NCBI GenBank assembly: GCA_928212115.1
Contig: CAKMRJ010005412.1
Location: 255,579,858 to 255,643,857, forward strand
Direction of reading: 5' to 3'
DNA from: Lactuca virosa
Lineage: Eukaryota > Streptophyta > Magnoliopsida > Asterales > Asteraceae
Length of the DNA stretch: 64,000 nucleotides
Shown in pieces: positions 55,840-64,000 of the stretch. Each line of letters begins with the position of its first letter. Position 1 is the stretch's first letter. Below the pieces are notes generated by a model. The model was given only the letters and a program-made list of their open reading frames with translations. It did not search any database and was not told where the DNA came from. The position numbers and the translations under genes were made by a program.

Positions 55840-56900
55840 GGTCCTGGTGTAGCCTTCTGATTGGACCGAGGTCTAGGTCCGAGGGTTCGGTCGTGGCGCT
55901 ATGTGCGAAGCTCGGACACGTCAAGCAAGGGCACGCGTCGGACACCCATTGGACCGCACTTCGGATGCGAGGGAAGGTGACACGCCTCGCCAGGTGGCCT
56001 CGGTGACTCAGCAGTTTTGGACACGTGGCGCGCATGCAGCGAAGGTGACGTGGCCGAAGTCCCCCCATGCGAAATTTCTCGGATTTGGCATTTTTTCTCG
56101 ATTTTTGTGCAAAAACTTATAAAATCCATAACTTTTGCATACAGGCTCCGTTTTTGACGTTCTTTATATGCACGCGTAGGTAAAATTACGCTCTACAACT
56201 TTCATTTAGACTTCGTCTGCTAATTTTGACTTTAATTTTTATATTATTATTTTTAACAGACCGGGACAGGAAATCCGTTAAAAATTCATAACTTCTTCAT
56301 CCGATGTCCGTTTTCGTCTGTCTTTTTACCGTTGTACTACTATTGACAAGACCTTCGATTCTCGTTTAGGTTGTGTCGGCTAAAAATCACTCGATCTAAA
56401 ATTCGAGTTTTTAGCTGTCTACTGCTAAGCTGAAACTTAGAAAAATCATAACTTCCTCATACGAAGTCAGATTTGGGCGTTCTTTTTATACATACTCTCG
56501 GTTTAACGAACACTACGACTTTCGTTTAGATCTCTAAGGCTAAAAAGTAGTTTATCAAAAACTCACTTTTTACGTCATTCGGCACCGTGCCGGTTTTGTC
56601 GCGAAACTTCGACAGGTCATAACTTCTTCGTTATAACTCGGATTTCGGTATTCTTTATATATCCGTAATCCTTGTCACGACCACTACAACTTTTTTTAAT
56701 AGATATCAGCTTTATCTAATATTTATTTTCAACGCTCATTTTTATTCTTAATTAATTAAATCCTAATAATTAAGCATAAAACACATAATTTTCACATAAT
56801 ATTCACATAATTCCTTTTCATTTCTTCAAAATGAGTTACAAAGGTTAACCTAGACTATTATGTCAATATTAATGCCTAGCCTAGAAACACGGGCGTTACA

Positions 56901-56921
56901 ATTCTCTCCCCCTTAGGATGA
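56901..56921 (-). other. Polypurine tract of Gypsy-C
   Basis: Minus-strand CATCCTAAGGGGGAGAGAAT abuts the 3' LTR. Confidence 0.88.
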
Positions 56922-56935
56922 CTCCATCCCCGGAA

Positions 56936-57448
56936 TCACACATCAGCAAACAAATACGGGTAACGACTCATCATGTCACTCTCTGTTTCCCAGGTGAGAT
57001 TTGGCCCATTCGTATGTTTCCAACGCACAAGCACTAAATCGACCATCTTGCGTCGCAACTTCTTAGTCTTACGGTCAACGATTGCCTCAGGTTCTTCAAT
57101 TAACCTCTTGTTTTCATCCAACCTTAATTCAGAAATGGGAATTATGTCGGGCATATCTCCCGTGAACTTTCTCAAATAACACACATGAAAGGTATTATGA
57201 ATACCCTCCAGTTCTTCCAGTAATTCTAGCTTGTAAGCTTGATTCCCGATCCTCTGAAGAACTTTAAATGGTCCAATAAACCTTAGATTCAACTTTCCCC
57301 TTTTAGTAAATCTTATAAGTCCCTTCCACGGCGAGACTTTAAGTAAAACCGAATCTCCAACTTCGAATGATATCGGTTGTCTTTTCTTGTCAGCATAGCT
57401 CTTTTGTCGATCTTGAGCTGCTAACATCCTTTCTCTAATCACTTTCAA
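56936..57448 (-). pseudogene. Gypsy-C integrase tail and chromodomain (frameshifted from pol)
   Basis: 170 codons: AAQDRQKSYADKKR, VGDSVLLKVSPWKGLIRFTK (GPY/F-type), IGPFKVLQRIGNQAYKLELL, IHNTFHVCYLRKF, then the chromodomain EEPEAIVDRKTKKLRRK and LVLVRWKHTNGPNLTWETES. The end is intact (RYPYLFADV then stop). It is out of frame with the integrase core by an apparent 1-base loss near 57465; otherwise the two parts join without a gap. The ATG at 57448 is incidental. Confidence 0.88.
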
Positions 57449-60400
57449 CTTTTCAGCTGTCTGATGGACATTTCAGGTCCCATAAACTGCTTTTCCCCAG
57501 CTTCCAGCCAACATGACGATGTTCGACACTTTTCCCCATACAAAGCGTGATAAGGTGCCATCTTGATGCTTGAGTGGAAACTATTATTATAGGAAAATTC
57601 TACTAGAGGTAAGTGTTCATCCCAGTTACCTTGGAATTCTAGGGTACATGCTCTCAGCATATCCTCCAATGTTTGAATTGTTCGTTCGCTTTGACCATCG
57701 GTTTGCGGATGGTAAGCTGTACTCAAACACAACTTGGTACCCAATTCTTCTTGTAGACTTCTCCAAAACCATGAGGTAAAACGGCTGTCACGATCGGATA
57801 CAATCGTTAACGGAACACCGTGAAGCCTCACAATTTCCTTCACATAAGAGTTCGCAAGTTTATCCATAGACCATTTCTCGTTGGCTGCTATGAAATGCGC
57901 ACTCTTAGTGAAGCGATCAACGACCACCCAAATCATGTCGTGACCGTTCGTTGTTCTGTGCAGTTTAGTCACAAAATCCATAGTAATGTCTTCCCATTTA
58001 CACATGGGTACAGGTAAAGGTTCTAAACTCTCGTACGGTTTCTGATGTTGTGCCTTAACCCTAGCACAAGTTACACACTCGGCCACATACTTAGCAACAT
58101 CGAGCTTCATTGTCGACCAGCAGTAATAGGGTTTTAGATCCCTATACATTTTTTTACTGCCGGGATGAATCGAGCACATGGTCTTGTGAGCTTCTTCCAT
58201 CAGAAGATCTCTTACTCCTCCCGTCTTAGGTACCCAAATCCTATCTTTGAATACCTTCAGTCCTTGACCGTTTGTATCAAACACTAACGTTTTGCCCAAA
58301 CGTTCTTCCTTTCGGTCATTTTTCTCTAAAGCTTCCTCTTGAGCTTTCTTTATACTTTCCACAATTGTCGAGACAACTTCAATTCTCAACGCTCTTGGCC
58401 TTTTCTTTTCAAGATTTACCTTCCGACTGAGAGCATCAGCAACAACATTTGCTTTACCAGGGTGGTAAAGTATCTCACAGTCGTAGTCCTTGAGTAACTC
58501 TAGCCAGCGTCGTTGCCTCATGTTCAATTCCTTCTGATTAAAGAGATATTGAAGACTCTTATGATCAGTGAAAAGTTTGCATTTAGTACCATAAAGATAG
58601 TGCCTCCATATCTTTAAGGCGAATACTACCGCTGCCAACTCCAGATCATGAGTGGGGTAGTTCTTTTCATGCTCTTTCAATTGCCTCGATGCATACACTA
58701 TCACTTTATCCCTTTGGGTCAGAACACAACCTAACCCAACTCCAGAGGCATCACTATAAACTGCGAAGTCATCAACTCCTTCAGGTAACGAAAGAATCGG
58801 TGCTTCACACAATTTCTTCTTTAACTTCTCAAAGGCTTCCTTATGCTTTTCATTCCAAGCATAAGTAGCTCCTTTGTGGGTCAAAGCTGTTAATGGAGTC
58901 GCGATCGAAGAAAAGCCTTGGATAAATCTGCGATAATATCCAGCTAATCCTAAAAAGCTTTGAATCTCCTTAGGACTTTTTGGTTGTTCCCACTTCATCA
59001 CAGCTTCAATCTTTGCTGGGTCAACCATTATTCCTTCTTGGTTAACCACATGACCTAAAAATTGGACTTCTTGAATCCAAAATTCACATTTGGAGAACTT
59101 TGCATACAACTTCTCCTTTTTCAAAACTTCTAGCACTTCACGCAGATGCTTGTCATGTTCCTGCTTGCTTTTTGAATATATCAAGATATCATCTATGAAT
59201 ACTATCACGGATTTATCAAGGTATGGTTTACAAACCCTGTTCATCAAATCCATGAAAGCTGCTGGAGCATTGGTTAGTCCGAACGACATAACCAAAAATT
59301 CATAGTGTCCATATCTTGTTCTGAACGCAGTCTTTTCGATATCCTGCTCTCTTACTTTTAGTTGATGATATCCTGACCTAAGATCGATCTTCGAAAAATA
59401 GCTCGAACCTTGCAACTGATCGAACAGGTCATCGATCCTCGACAACGGGTACTTGCTCTTTATTGTTGCTTTATTCAGCTCTCTGTAATCGATGCACATT
59501 CTCATGCTCTCGTCTTTCTTCTTTACAAATAACACCGGGGCTCCCCAGGGTGATGAACTAGGTCGAATAAAACCTTTGTCCAATAACTCCTGAAGTTGTG
59601 TCATAAGTTCTTTCATCTCTGTTGGTGCTAATCGATACGGTGCTTTTGCTATTGGCGTCGTTCCTGGTAACAAGTCGATACGGAATCCTACTTGTCGATC
59701 AGGGGGCAATCCGGGAAGATCTTCGGGAAAGACTTCCGGATAATCACACACCACCGGAATATTCTGCACCTCCTTCTTTTCCTTCTTAGCATCGATCACG
59801 AACGCTAGATATGATGTACATCCCTTGGCCAAACACTTTCTGGCTTTCATTAGGGAAATGATTCCAGAGTTTACTCTGTGTTTGTCTCCATACACCATAA
59901 ACGACTCTTTCCCTGGCGGGTTTACTTTTACTATCTTCTTCCTACACAATATTTCGGCATCATTGGCGCTAAGCCAATCCATTCCTAAAACTATGTCGAA
60001 ACCATTTAACTCGATAGGTAATAATTCCTCGTGGAACTTATTCCCATTCAAGTCAATGAGGATGTTTTTCATACGATGGCTAACAGGTACAAACTTGCCA
60101 CTAGCAATCTCGACTAATAAAGCATTAACTAGTCTATCAACAGGCAAAGCTAGTTTTCTACCAAATTCATGCGAAATAAAGGAGTAATTGGCTCCAGAAT
60201 CAAACAAAATTTGGGCAGGCAATTCGTTTACGAGAAAGGTACCTGAAGCGACATCGGCTTCTTCTTTCGCAGCTTCAAGTGTCATCTGAAAGGCTCTCGC
60301 CTTCGGCTTTGCTGGAAGATTGGGCTTTGATGCATCCTTCTTCTTCGGACAGTCTTTCAAAACGTGCCCTTCTTCGTTACATCCAAAGCATACCCTCTTG

Positions 60401-60450
60401 TTGGATGGACACTCGTTGGCATAATCCCAATCTTTCCACATTTGTAGCAA
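57445..60450 (-). CDS. Gypsy-C pol: zinc knuckle, protease, RT, RNase H, integrase (1001 codons)
   Basis: The longest frame in the window. Domains in order: CCHC knuckle CFGCNEEGHVLKDC (about 21-34); aspartic protease with ILFDSGANYSF (about 84); RT with MCIDYRELNK, FSKIDLRSGY and catalytic VIVFIDDILIYSK; RNase H with VYSDASGVGLG, FTDHKSLQYL and YHPGKANVVADALSRK. Integrase has the HHCC finger (HKTMCSIHPG; CVTCARVK) and D,D-35-E core (ITMDFVTKLH; IVSDRDSRFT; QSERTIQTLEDML). Oddities: RT reads VMSFGLTN where VMPFGLTN is usual, and integrase YYCW stands for YYWP-like residues. The frame opens at a TTG inside the knuckle region, so the true protein came from gag upstream. Confidence 0.92.
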   Translation of the reverse strand: MLQMWKDWDYANECPSNKRVCFGCNEEGHVLKDCPKKKDASKPNLPAKPKARAFQMTLEAAKEEADVASGTFLVNELPAQILFDSGANYSFISHEFGRKLALPVDRLVNALLVEIASGKFVPVSHRMKNILIDLNGNKFHEELLPIELNGFDIVLGMDWLSANDAEILCRKKIVKVNPPGKESFMVYGDKHRVNSGIISLMKARKCLAKGCTSYLAFVIDAKKEKKEVQNIPVVCDYPEVFPEDLPGLPPDRQVGFRIDLLPGTTPIAKAPYRLAPTEMKELMTQLQELLDKGFIRPSSSPWGAPVLFVKKKDESMRMCIDYRELNKATIKSKYPLSRIDDLFDQLQGSSYFSKIDLRSGYHQLKVREQDIEKTAFRTRYGHYEFLVMSFGLTNAPAAFMDLMNRVCKPYLDKSVIVFIDDILIYSKSKQEHDKHLREVLEVLKKEKLYAKFSKCEFWIQEVQFLGHVVNQEGIMVDPAKIEAVMKWEQPKSPKEIQSFLGLAGYYRRFIQGFSSIATPLTALTHKGATYAWNEKHKEAFEKLKKKLCEAPILSLPEGVDDFAVYSDASGVGLGCVLTQRDKVIVYASRQLKEHEKNYPTHDLELAAVVFALKIWRHYLYGTKCKLFTDHKSLQYLFNQKELNMRQRRWLELLKDYDCEILYHPGKANVVADALSRKVNLEKKRPRALRIEVVSTIVESIKKAQEEALEKNDRKEERLGKTLVFDTNGQGLKVFKDRIWVPKTGGVRDLLMEEAHKTMCSIHPGSKKMYRDLKPYYCWSTMKLDVAKYVAECVTCARVKAQHQKPYESLEPLPVPMCKWEDITMDFVTKLHRTTNGHDMIWVVVDRFTKSAHFIAANEKWSMDKLANSYVKEIVRLHGVPLTIVSDRDSRFTSWFWRSLQEELGTKLCLSTAYHPQTDGQSERTIQTLEDMLRACTLEFQGNWDEHLPLVEFSYNNSFHSSIKMAPYHALYGEKCRTSSCWLEAGEKQFMGPEMSIRQLKS

Positions 60451-60505
60451 GTCACCCCCTCACTACATTTCCCAGAGTGCTTTTTCTTGCACTTTTCACA
60501 CCATT
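60451..60505 (-). pseudogene. Gypsy-C gag-pol junction, broken first zinc knuckle
   Basis: Between the gag TGA and the pol frame, a CEKC...KHSGKC segment and the first CCHC knuckle (CYKCGK...) can be read. Reading shifts by one base inside the knuckle, after CYKCGK, where the usual His position is lost. A TGA also ends gag just before this segment. Confidence 0.7.
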
Positions 60506-61477
60506 TCACTTAGCCTCCTCCTCATCCAAACTTCTTAGACTTTGAAAATTTGCTTTCTTGTTGGAACCTGAAGTTCCTTCAAACTTTCTCTTTTCGCCAA
60601 CTTCTGCCCTCTCCAGACCCTTCTCTCTGATCTGAGTCTCAACATTCTTAGCAGCCCAGATGGCGGCTTTCAAAGTGGTTGCTTGCTTGACCATCGGACC
60701 AAAGTCCGCTGGTAATCCGAGGGCAAACTTGTTGACCTTGGAGAGTTCAGTTAGAACTAGATAAGGAACAAGCTTCATCTTTTCCGTAAAACTAGCAGCG
60801 TATTCAGTAACGCTCATCTTTCCCTTCTTCAAATTCTGGAACTCATTGTTGATTTCCAGAAGATCCTGCTCAGAGCAGTATTGAAATTTCAGTTGTACCA
60901 CAAAGTCTTCCCAAGACATCTTGCTAGCTTCTCCCTTGGGCATCGAATCAGCTAGTAACTTCCACCAGCTCAATACACCAGATTTTAACAGAGGAATTGC
61001 AAGTGCGGTCTTCTGTTTGTTGCTGCACTCACAACTTTCAAACATTGTCTCCATTTCGGAGATCCAATTCATGACTTCCACCGGCGTCGGACTTCCAGAT
61101 AGACACAGTGGTTTGGATGCCATGAAATCTTTGTATTTGCATCCACGTCCATTAACTCCTCCATCCTGGTTGTTTTGTCTAACTATCGGTGGGTTGGCTT
61201 GACCAAGAGTCCCACTGTAGTTCCCTCCTACTGATTGCCCTTCATTCAATTCGGGCTGTTCAACAGGTATCGTAGTTTCTTCCCTATTCTGTTGTAGTAA
61301 TCGCCTTGTCTCCTCCATTTGGCGATCCAACATCATCTGCATCATTGCTTGTACCCCAGCCATCATCATTGGCTCAGGTGCAGCTCCTACAACAGGTACT
61401 TGCTCAACTACTTGGGGTTGAGGTTGTTGATTCCTGTTTCCGTTTGCATTTCCAACTCCACTGCGAGTTCTTGCCAT
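60506..61477 (-). CDS. Gypsy-C gag (matrix/capsid)
   Basis: 323 codons from MARTRSGVGNANGNRNQQPQ: basic N-terminus, Gln-rich and Met-rich helices (about 35-60). Then the retrotransposon Gag capsid: GCKYKDFMASKPLCLSGSPT, VMNWISEMETMFESCECSNK, GVLSWWKLL, and the FQNLKKGKMSVTEYAASFTE helix. It ends in a Lys-rich region (GEKRKFEGTSGSNKK) and TGA at 60506-60508. This ATG is the first after the leader, and residues 33-52 align with the element B remnant. Confidence 0.9.
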   Translation of the reverse strand: MARTRSGVGNANGNRNQQPQPQVVEQVPVVGAAPEPMMMAGVQAMMQMMLDRQMEETRRLLQQNREETTIPVEQPELNEGQSVGGNYSGTLGQANPPIVRQNNQDGGVNGRGCKYKDFMASKPLCLSGSPTPVEVMNWISEMETMFESCECSNKQKTALAIPLLKSGVLSWWKLLADSMPKGEASKMSWEDFVVQLKFQYCSEQDLLEINNEFQNLKKGKMSVTEYAASFTEKMKLVPYLVLTELSKVNKFALGLPADFGPMVKQATTLKAAIWAAKNVETQIREKGLERAEVGEKRKFEGTSGSNKKANFQSLRSLDEEEAK

Positions 61478-61830
61478 TATAATCTATATACCGAATAAGG
61501 CGAATTTAGGTCTTTATCCTCGATAGGTATTTAAATTCCCTTATCACTCCAAAACGTTTACATGTTAGTTCTAATATCGTAATCGTACGCTTAGAATCCT
61601 ACACACATAAGGTTTCCAGATCCGGTCGGCAACAGACCATAGATCCGAACAAATAATGGCATATATGGCAAACATATAACATTTAGCACATAAAAGCATT
61701 TTAGGCATCTTTCCTAAAATAAACTAGTGCTCGTGTCTAAAATATGGTAGACACTCATCTCACAATCATCACTTAGCATTCTAAGTTTAAGTTTAGAAAT
61801 CCTACAAATTCCTAGTTCGCTTAAACTAAT
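61478..61830 (-). other. Gypsy-C 5' leader
   Basis: Non-coding leader, nearly identical to that of element B (13699-14120). Confidence 0.75.
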
Positions 61831-61842
61831 GCTCTGATACCA
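61831..61842 (-). other. Primer-binding site of Gypsy-C
   Basis: Plus GCTCTGATACCA (minus TGGTATCAGAGC), 2 bp from the LTR. Confidence 0.9.
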
Positions 61843-61844
61843 AC

Positions 61845-64000
61845 TGTGACATCCCCTAATTTCTCGGCCAGAAAAGACCGATTTAATTTATGCTTTTTAA
61901 AATAAAGTCAGAGAAATCCTTTTAAAAGATGTTGCGGAATTGGTCCCCAAAACAAAACATGATAAAAGTTTGTCAAAACCTTTCTTTAAGAAATATATAA
62001 TTTCATTTCATATCAAAACCTCGGGATGTCATGTTTCGATACAGATCAAACGCATAAACAAGACATTATAAGCCTTACAACAGTTATTTACAACTATTGG
62101 CTTATAATCCAAAATCTCTCATCATCATCCGACTATGCTCGGGGTCCACTACCTGTAACATAAAAAGCTGAGTGGGTCAGGCTTGGGAGCCTGGTGAGCA
62201 TATAGGGTTTTCAATCCACAATAATAATAAACTTATTAAGTTCATCAATCAACAATAACCCTGATTACCCATTCCCGTTATCCTCACTTTACGTCCCTAA
62301 ACACCTATCACAAGGGACCTAGCCTAAGGAATATCATCGGGATGGACACTACTGCTAAGGGGATTCCTCAGCCATACATGTCCTAAAGGCAACCATGAGG
62401 GGATGGAGTACAGCAAATGAACACCCAAGCTCATTAACACCTACAGGTTGCGAGCCTACCAACATATTTGTAGATAAAAATACACATACAGTTTAAAACT
62501 TGTATAAAACATCTATTCAACAGTTACCTCAATTAAACAATTAATATAATTACACATACCACGTATTTTATAGAAAATACTTCATATCTAGGTGTAAGAT
62601 GAAGGTGACTACACACTCACTTGATTTAATGATAATCGGACATCACTTCGTTTCCTAAAACGATCGTTTCTAATAAAACCGGAAGTTTATTGAGAAACCG
62701 GGCTCTGCGAGGGTTGGGCTTCAAAACCGAAAAGATAAATTTCTCGGGCTTCTCGGGCACTTCGGGACGTGTTTCGGGTGTTTGGTATGATACCGGGGCT
62801 TTGGGGGAAGTTGGAATGAAAGAAATATTATTTAAGGGGTTAAAAATGACAAGTTTCCACATTATCCCCGGGAGGTCTCGCACCCTTCTATTTATAGGGG
62901 CGAGGCTTCTGATCGGACGGCTGAGAGGCTACCAGGTGGCAGCAGATCCGAAGAGGAAGCACATGGCTCGCATGTGCGAGGGTCCTGGTGTAGCCTTCTG
63001 ATTGGACCGAGGTCTAGGTCCGAGGGTTCGGTCGTGGCGCTATGTGCGAAGCTCGGACACGTCAAGCAAGGGCACGTGTCGGACACCCATTGGACCGCAC
63101 TTCGGATGCGAGGGAAGGCGACACGCCTCACCAGGTGGCCTCGGTGACTCAGCAGTTTCGGACACGTGGCGCGTATGCAGTGAAAGTGACGTGGCCGAAG
63201 CCCCCCCATGCGAAATTTCTCGGATTTGGCATTTTTTCTCGATTTTTGTGCAAAAACTTCTAAAATCCATAACTTTCGCATACGGGCTCCGTTTTTGAAG
63301 TTCTTTATATGCAAGCGTAGGTAAGATTACGCTCTACAACTTTCGTTTAGACTTCATCGGCTAATTTTGAATTTAATTTTTATATTATTATTTTTAACAG
63401 TCCGGGACAGGAAATCCGTTAAAAATTCATAACTTCTTCATCCGACGTCCGTTTTCGTCTGTCTTTTTACCGTTGTACTAATATTGAAGAGACCTTCGAT
63501 TCTCGTTTAGGTTGTGTCGGCTAAAAATCAATCGATCTAAAATTCGAGGTTTTAGCTGTCTACTGCTAAGCTGAAACTTAGAAAAACCATAACTTCCTCA
63601 TACGAAGTCAGATTTGGGCGTTCTTTTTATACATACTCTCGGTTTAACGAACACTACGACTTTCATTTAGATCTCTAAGGCTAAAAAGTAGTTTATCAAA
63701 AACTCACTTTTTACGTCATTCGGCACCGTGCCGGTTTTGTCGCGAAACTTCGACAGGTCATAACTTCTTCGTTATAACTCGGATTTCGGTATTCTTTATA
63801 TATACGTAATCCTTGTCACGACCACTACAACCTTTTTAATAGATATCAACTTTATCTAATATTTATTTTCAACGCTCATTTTTATTCTTAATTAATTAAA
63901 TCCTAATAATTAAGCATAAAACACATAATTTTCACATAATATTCACATAATTCCTTTTCATTTCTTCAAAATGAGTTACAAAGGTTAACCTAGACTATTA
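61845..64000 (-). repeat. Gypsy-C 5' LTR (truncated by window end)
   Basis: Closely matches 54569-56862 except for a deletion of about 130 bp at 62457-62460 (corresponding to about 55178-55310), bounded by short CTACCAA/CCAACATA similarity. Landmark modules and TATA are conserved. Confidence 0.92.

Larger units (their letters stand above)
54569..56900 (-). repeat. Gypsy-C 3' LTR
   Basis: 2332 bp, TGTGACATCCCC...GGGCGTTACA on plus. Module landmarks lie at 56196, 56355, 56516 and 56687 (159, 161 and 171 bp apart). Palindrome CTCGCACGTGCGAG is at 55826-55839. TATA (minus CTATAAATAG) is at about 55747-55756. Putative intron 54878-55478. Confidence 0.92.
54569..64000 (-). mobile_element. Gypsy-C, chromovirus-type, nearly intact coding (runs off window)
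   Basis: Minus-strand element inserted in LTR L; ATCTA (54564-54568) is the left TSD candidate. Its 3' LTR is 54569-56900, its internal region 56901-61844, and its 5' LTR runs from 61845. By alignment to 56862, only about 38 bp of the 5' LTR are missing at the window edge. It has PBS, PPT, gag and pol with only two apparent frameshifts. Shared leader and PPT make it a plausible autonomous relative of element B. Confidence 0.92.

Noticed and set aside
55467..56129. Several 70-105-codon ORFs repeated at 62626-63314
   Set aside because: The duplicate set reflects the two LTRs of Gypsy-C, not conserved genes.

Overview
The window looks like plant nuclear DNA made almost wholly of transposable elements. 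I see no ordinary cellular gene, tRNA or rRNA. Chromovirus-type Ty3/gypsy elements have long LTRs carrying motifs such as ACTCGTCGAGT, GTACGGCCGTAC and GTACGCCCAGCGTAC. Together with the SIRE/Maximus-like copia LTR starting TGTTGGATTAAG, this suggests Asteraceae, probably Lactuca. That is an inference from familiarity, not a search. Element names (A, B, ...) are mine.

Left third (1-24281) is a nest read from target-site duplications (TSDs). Copia-F (minus; gag and 5' LTR) is cut by Gypsy-E (minus; only leader and 5' LTR in window). E is cut by Copia-D (minus; gag start at 1-192, leader, LTR at 20551-21385). D is cut by Gypsy-A (plus, 1510-20430, TSD AGTTC). A holds two further insertions: a minus-oriented solo LTR (J, 6152-7906) and a complete non-autonomous element B (11241-18091, TSD CCGTA) whose right LTR carries a 319-bp tandem duplication.

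Middle (24282-35410) is AT-rich and older. It has a foldback element split by a TA microsatellite, a near-perfect hairpin joined to a LINE 3' remnant with a 25-G run, and two Helitrons joined end to end (28330-31028 and 31031-32362). A Harbinger/Tourist-type MITE (TSD TAA) and a hAT-type MITE (TSD AAAGAAAC) follow.

A third MITE-like element (35414-41887, TSD TTA) is split by Copia-G (36066-41606, TSD ATAAA). G has identical-length 336-bp LTRs, a PBS and a PPT, but no pol. After gag it carries a long ORF of unknown function (790 uninterrupted codons, about 1,060 in all). It is the best candidate here for something undescribed.

Right part: Gypsy-I (42085-49386, minus, gag lost, pol decayed). 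Next come a decayed LTR fragment M, LTR K (50890-52776) cut by LTR L (52777-54568), and L cut by Gypsy-C (54569 to beyond the window, minus). C is the youngest-looking coding element, with a 323-codon gag, a 1001-codon pol and a 170-codon integrase tail/chromodomain.

Three architectures recur over otherwise different gypsy LTRs. (1) A family-specific short palindrome lies just upstream of the TATA box. (2) A consensus splice donor (GTGAGT) and a downstream CAG/GTA acceptor bracket a putative leader intron, often holding a fast-evolving minisatellite. (3) In the B/C/L group, U3 is built of diverged modules about 160 bp apart. B, C and L share leader, PBS and PPT features, so C-like elements are the likely source of proteins for B.
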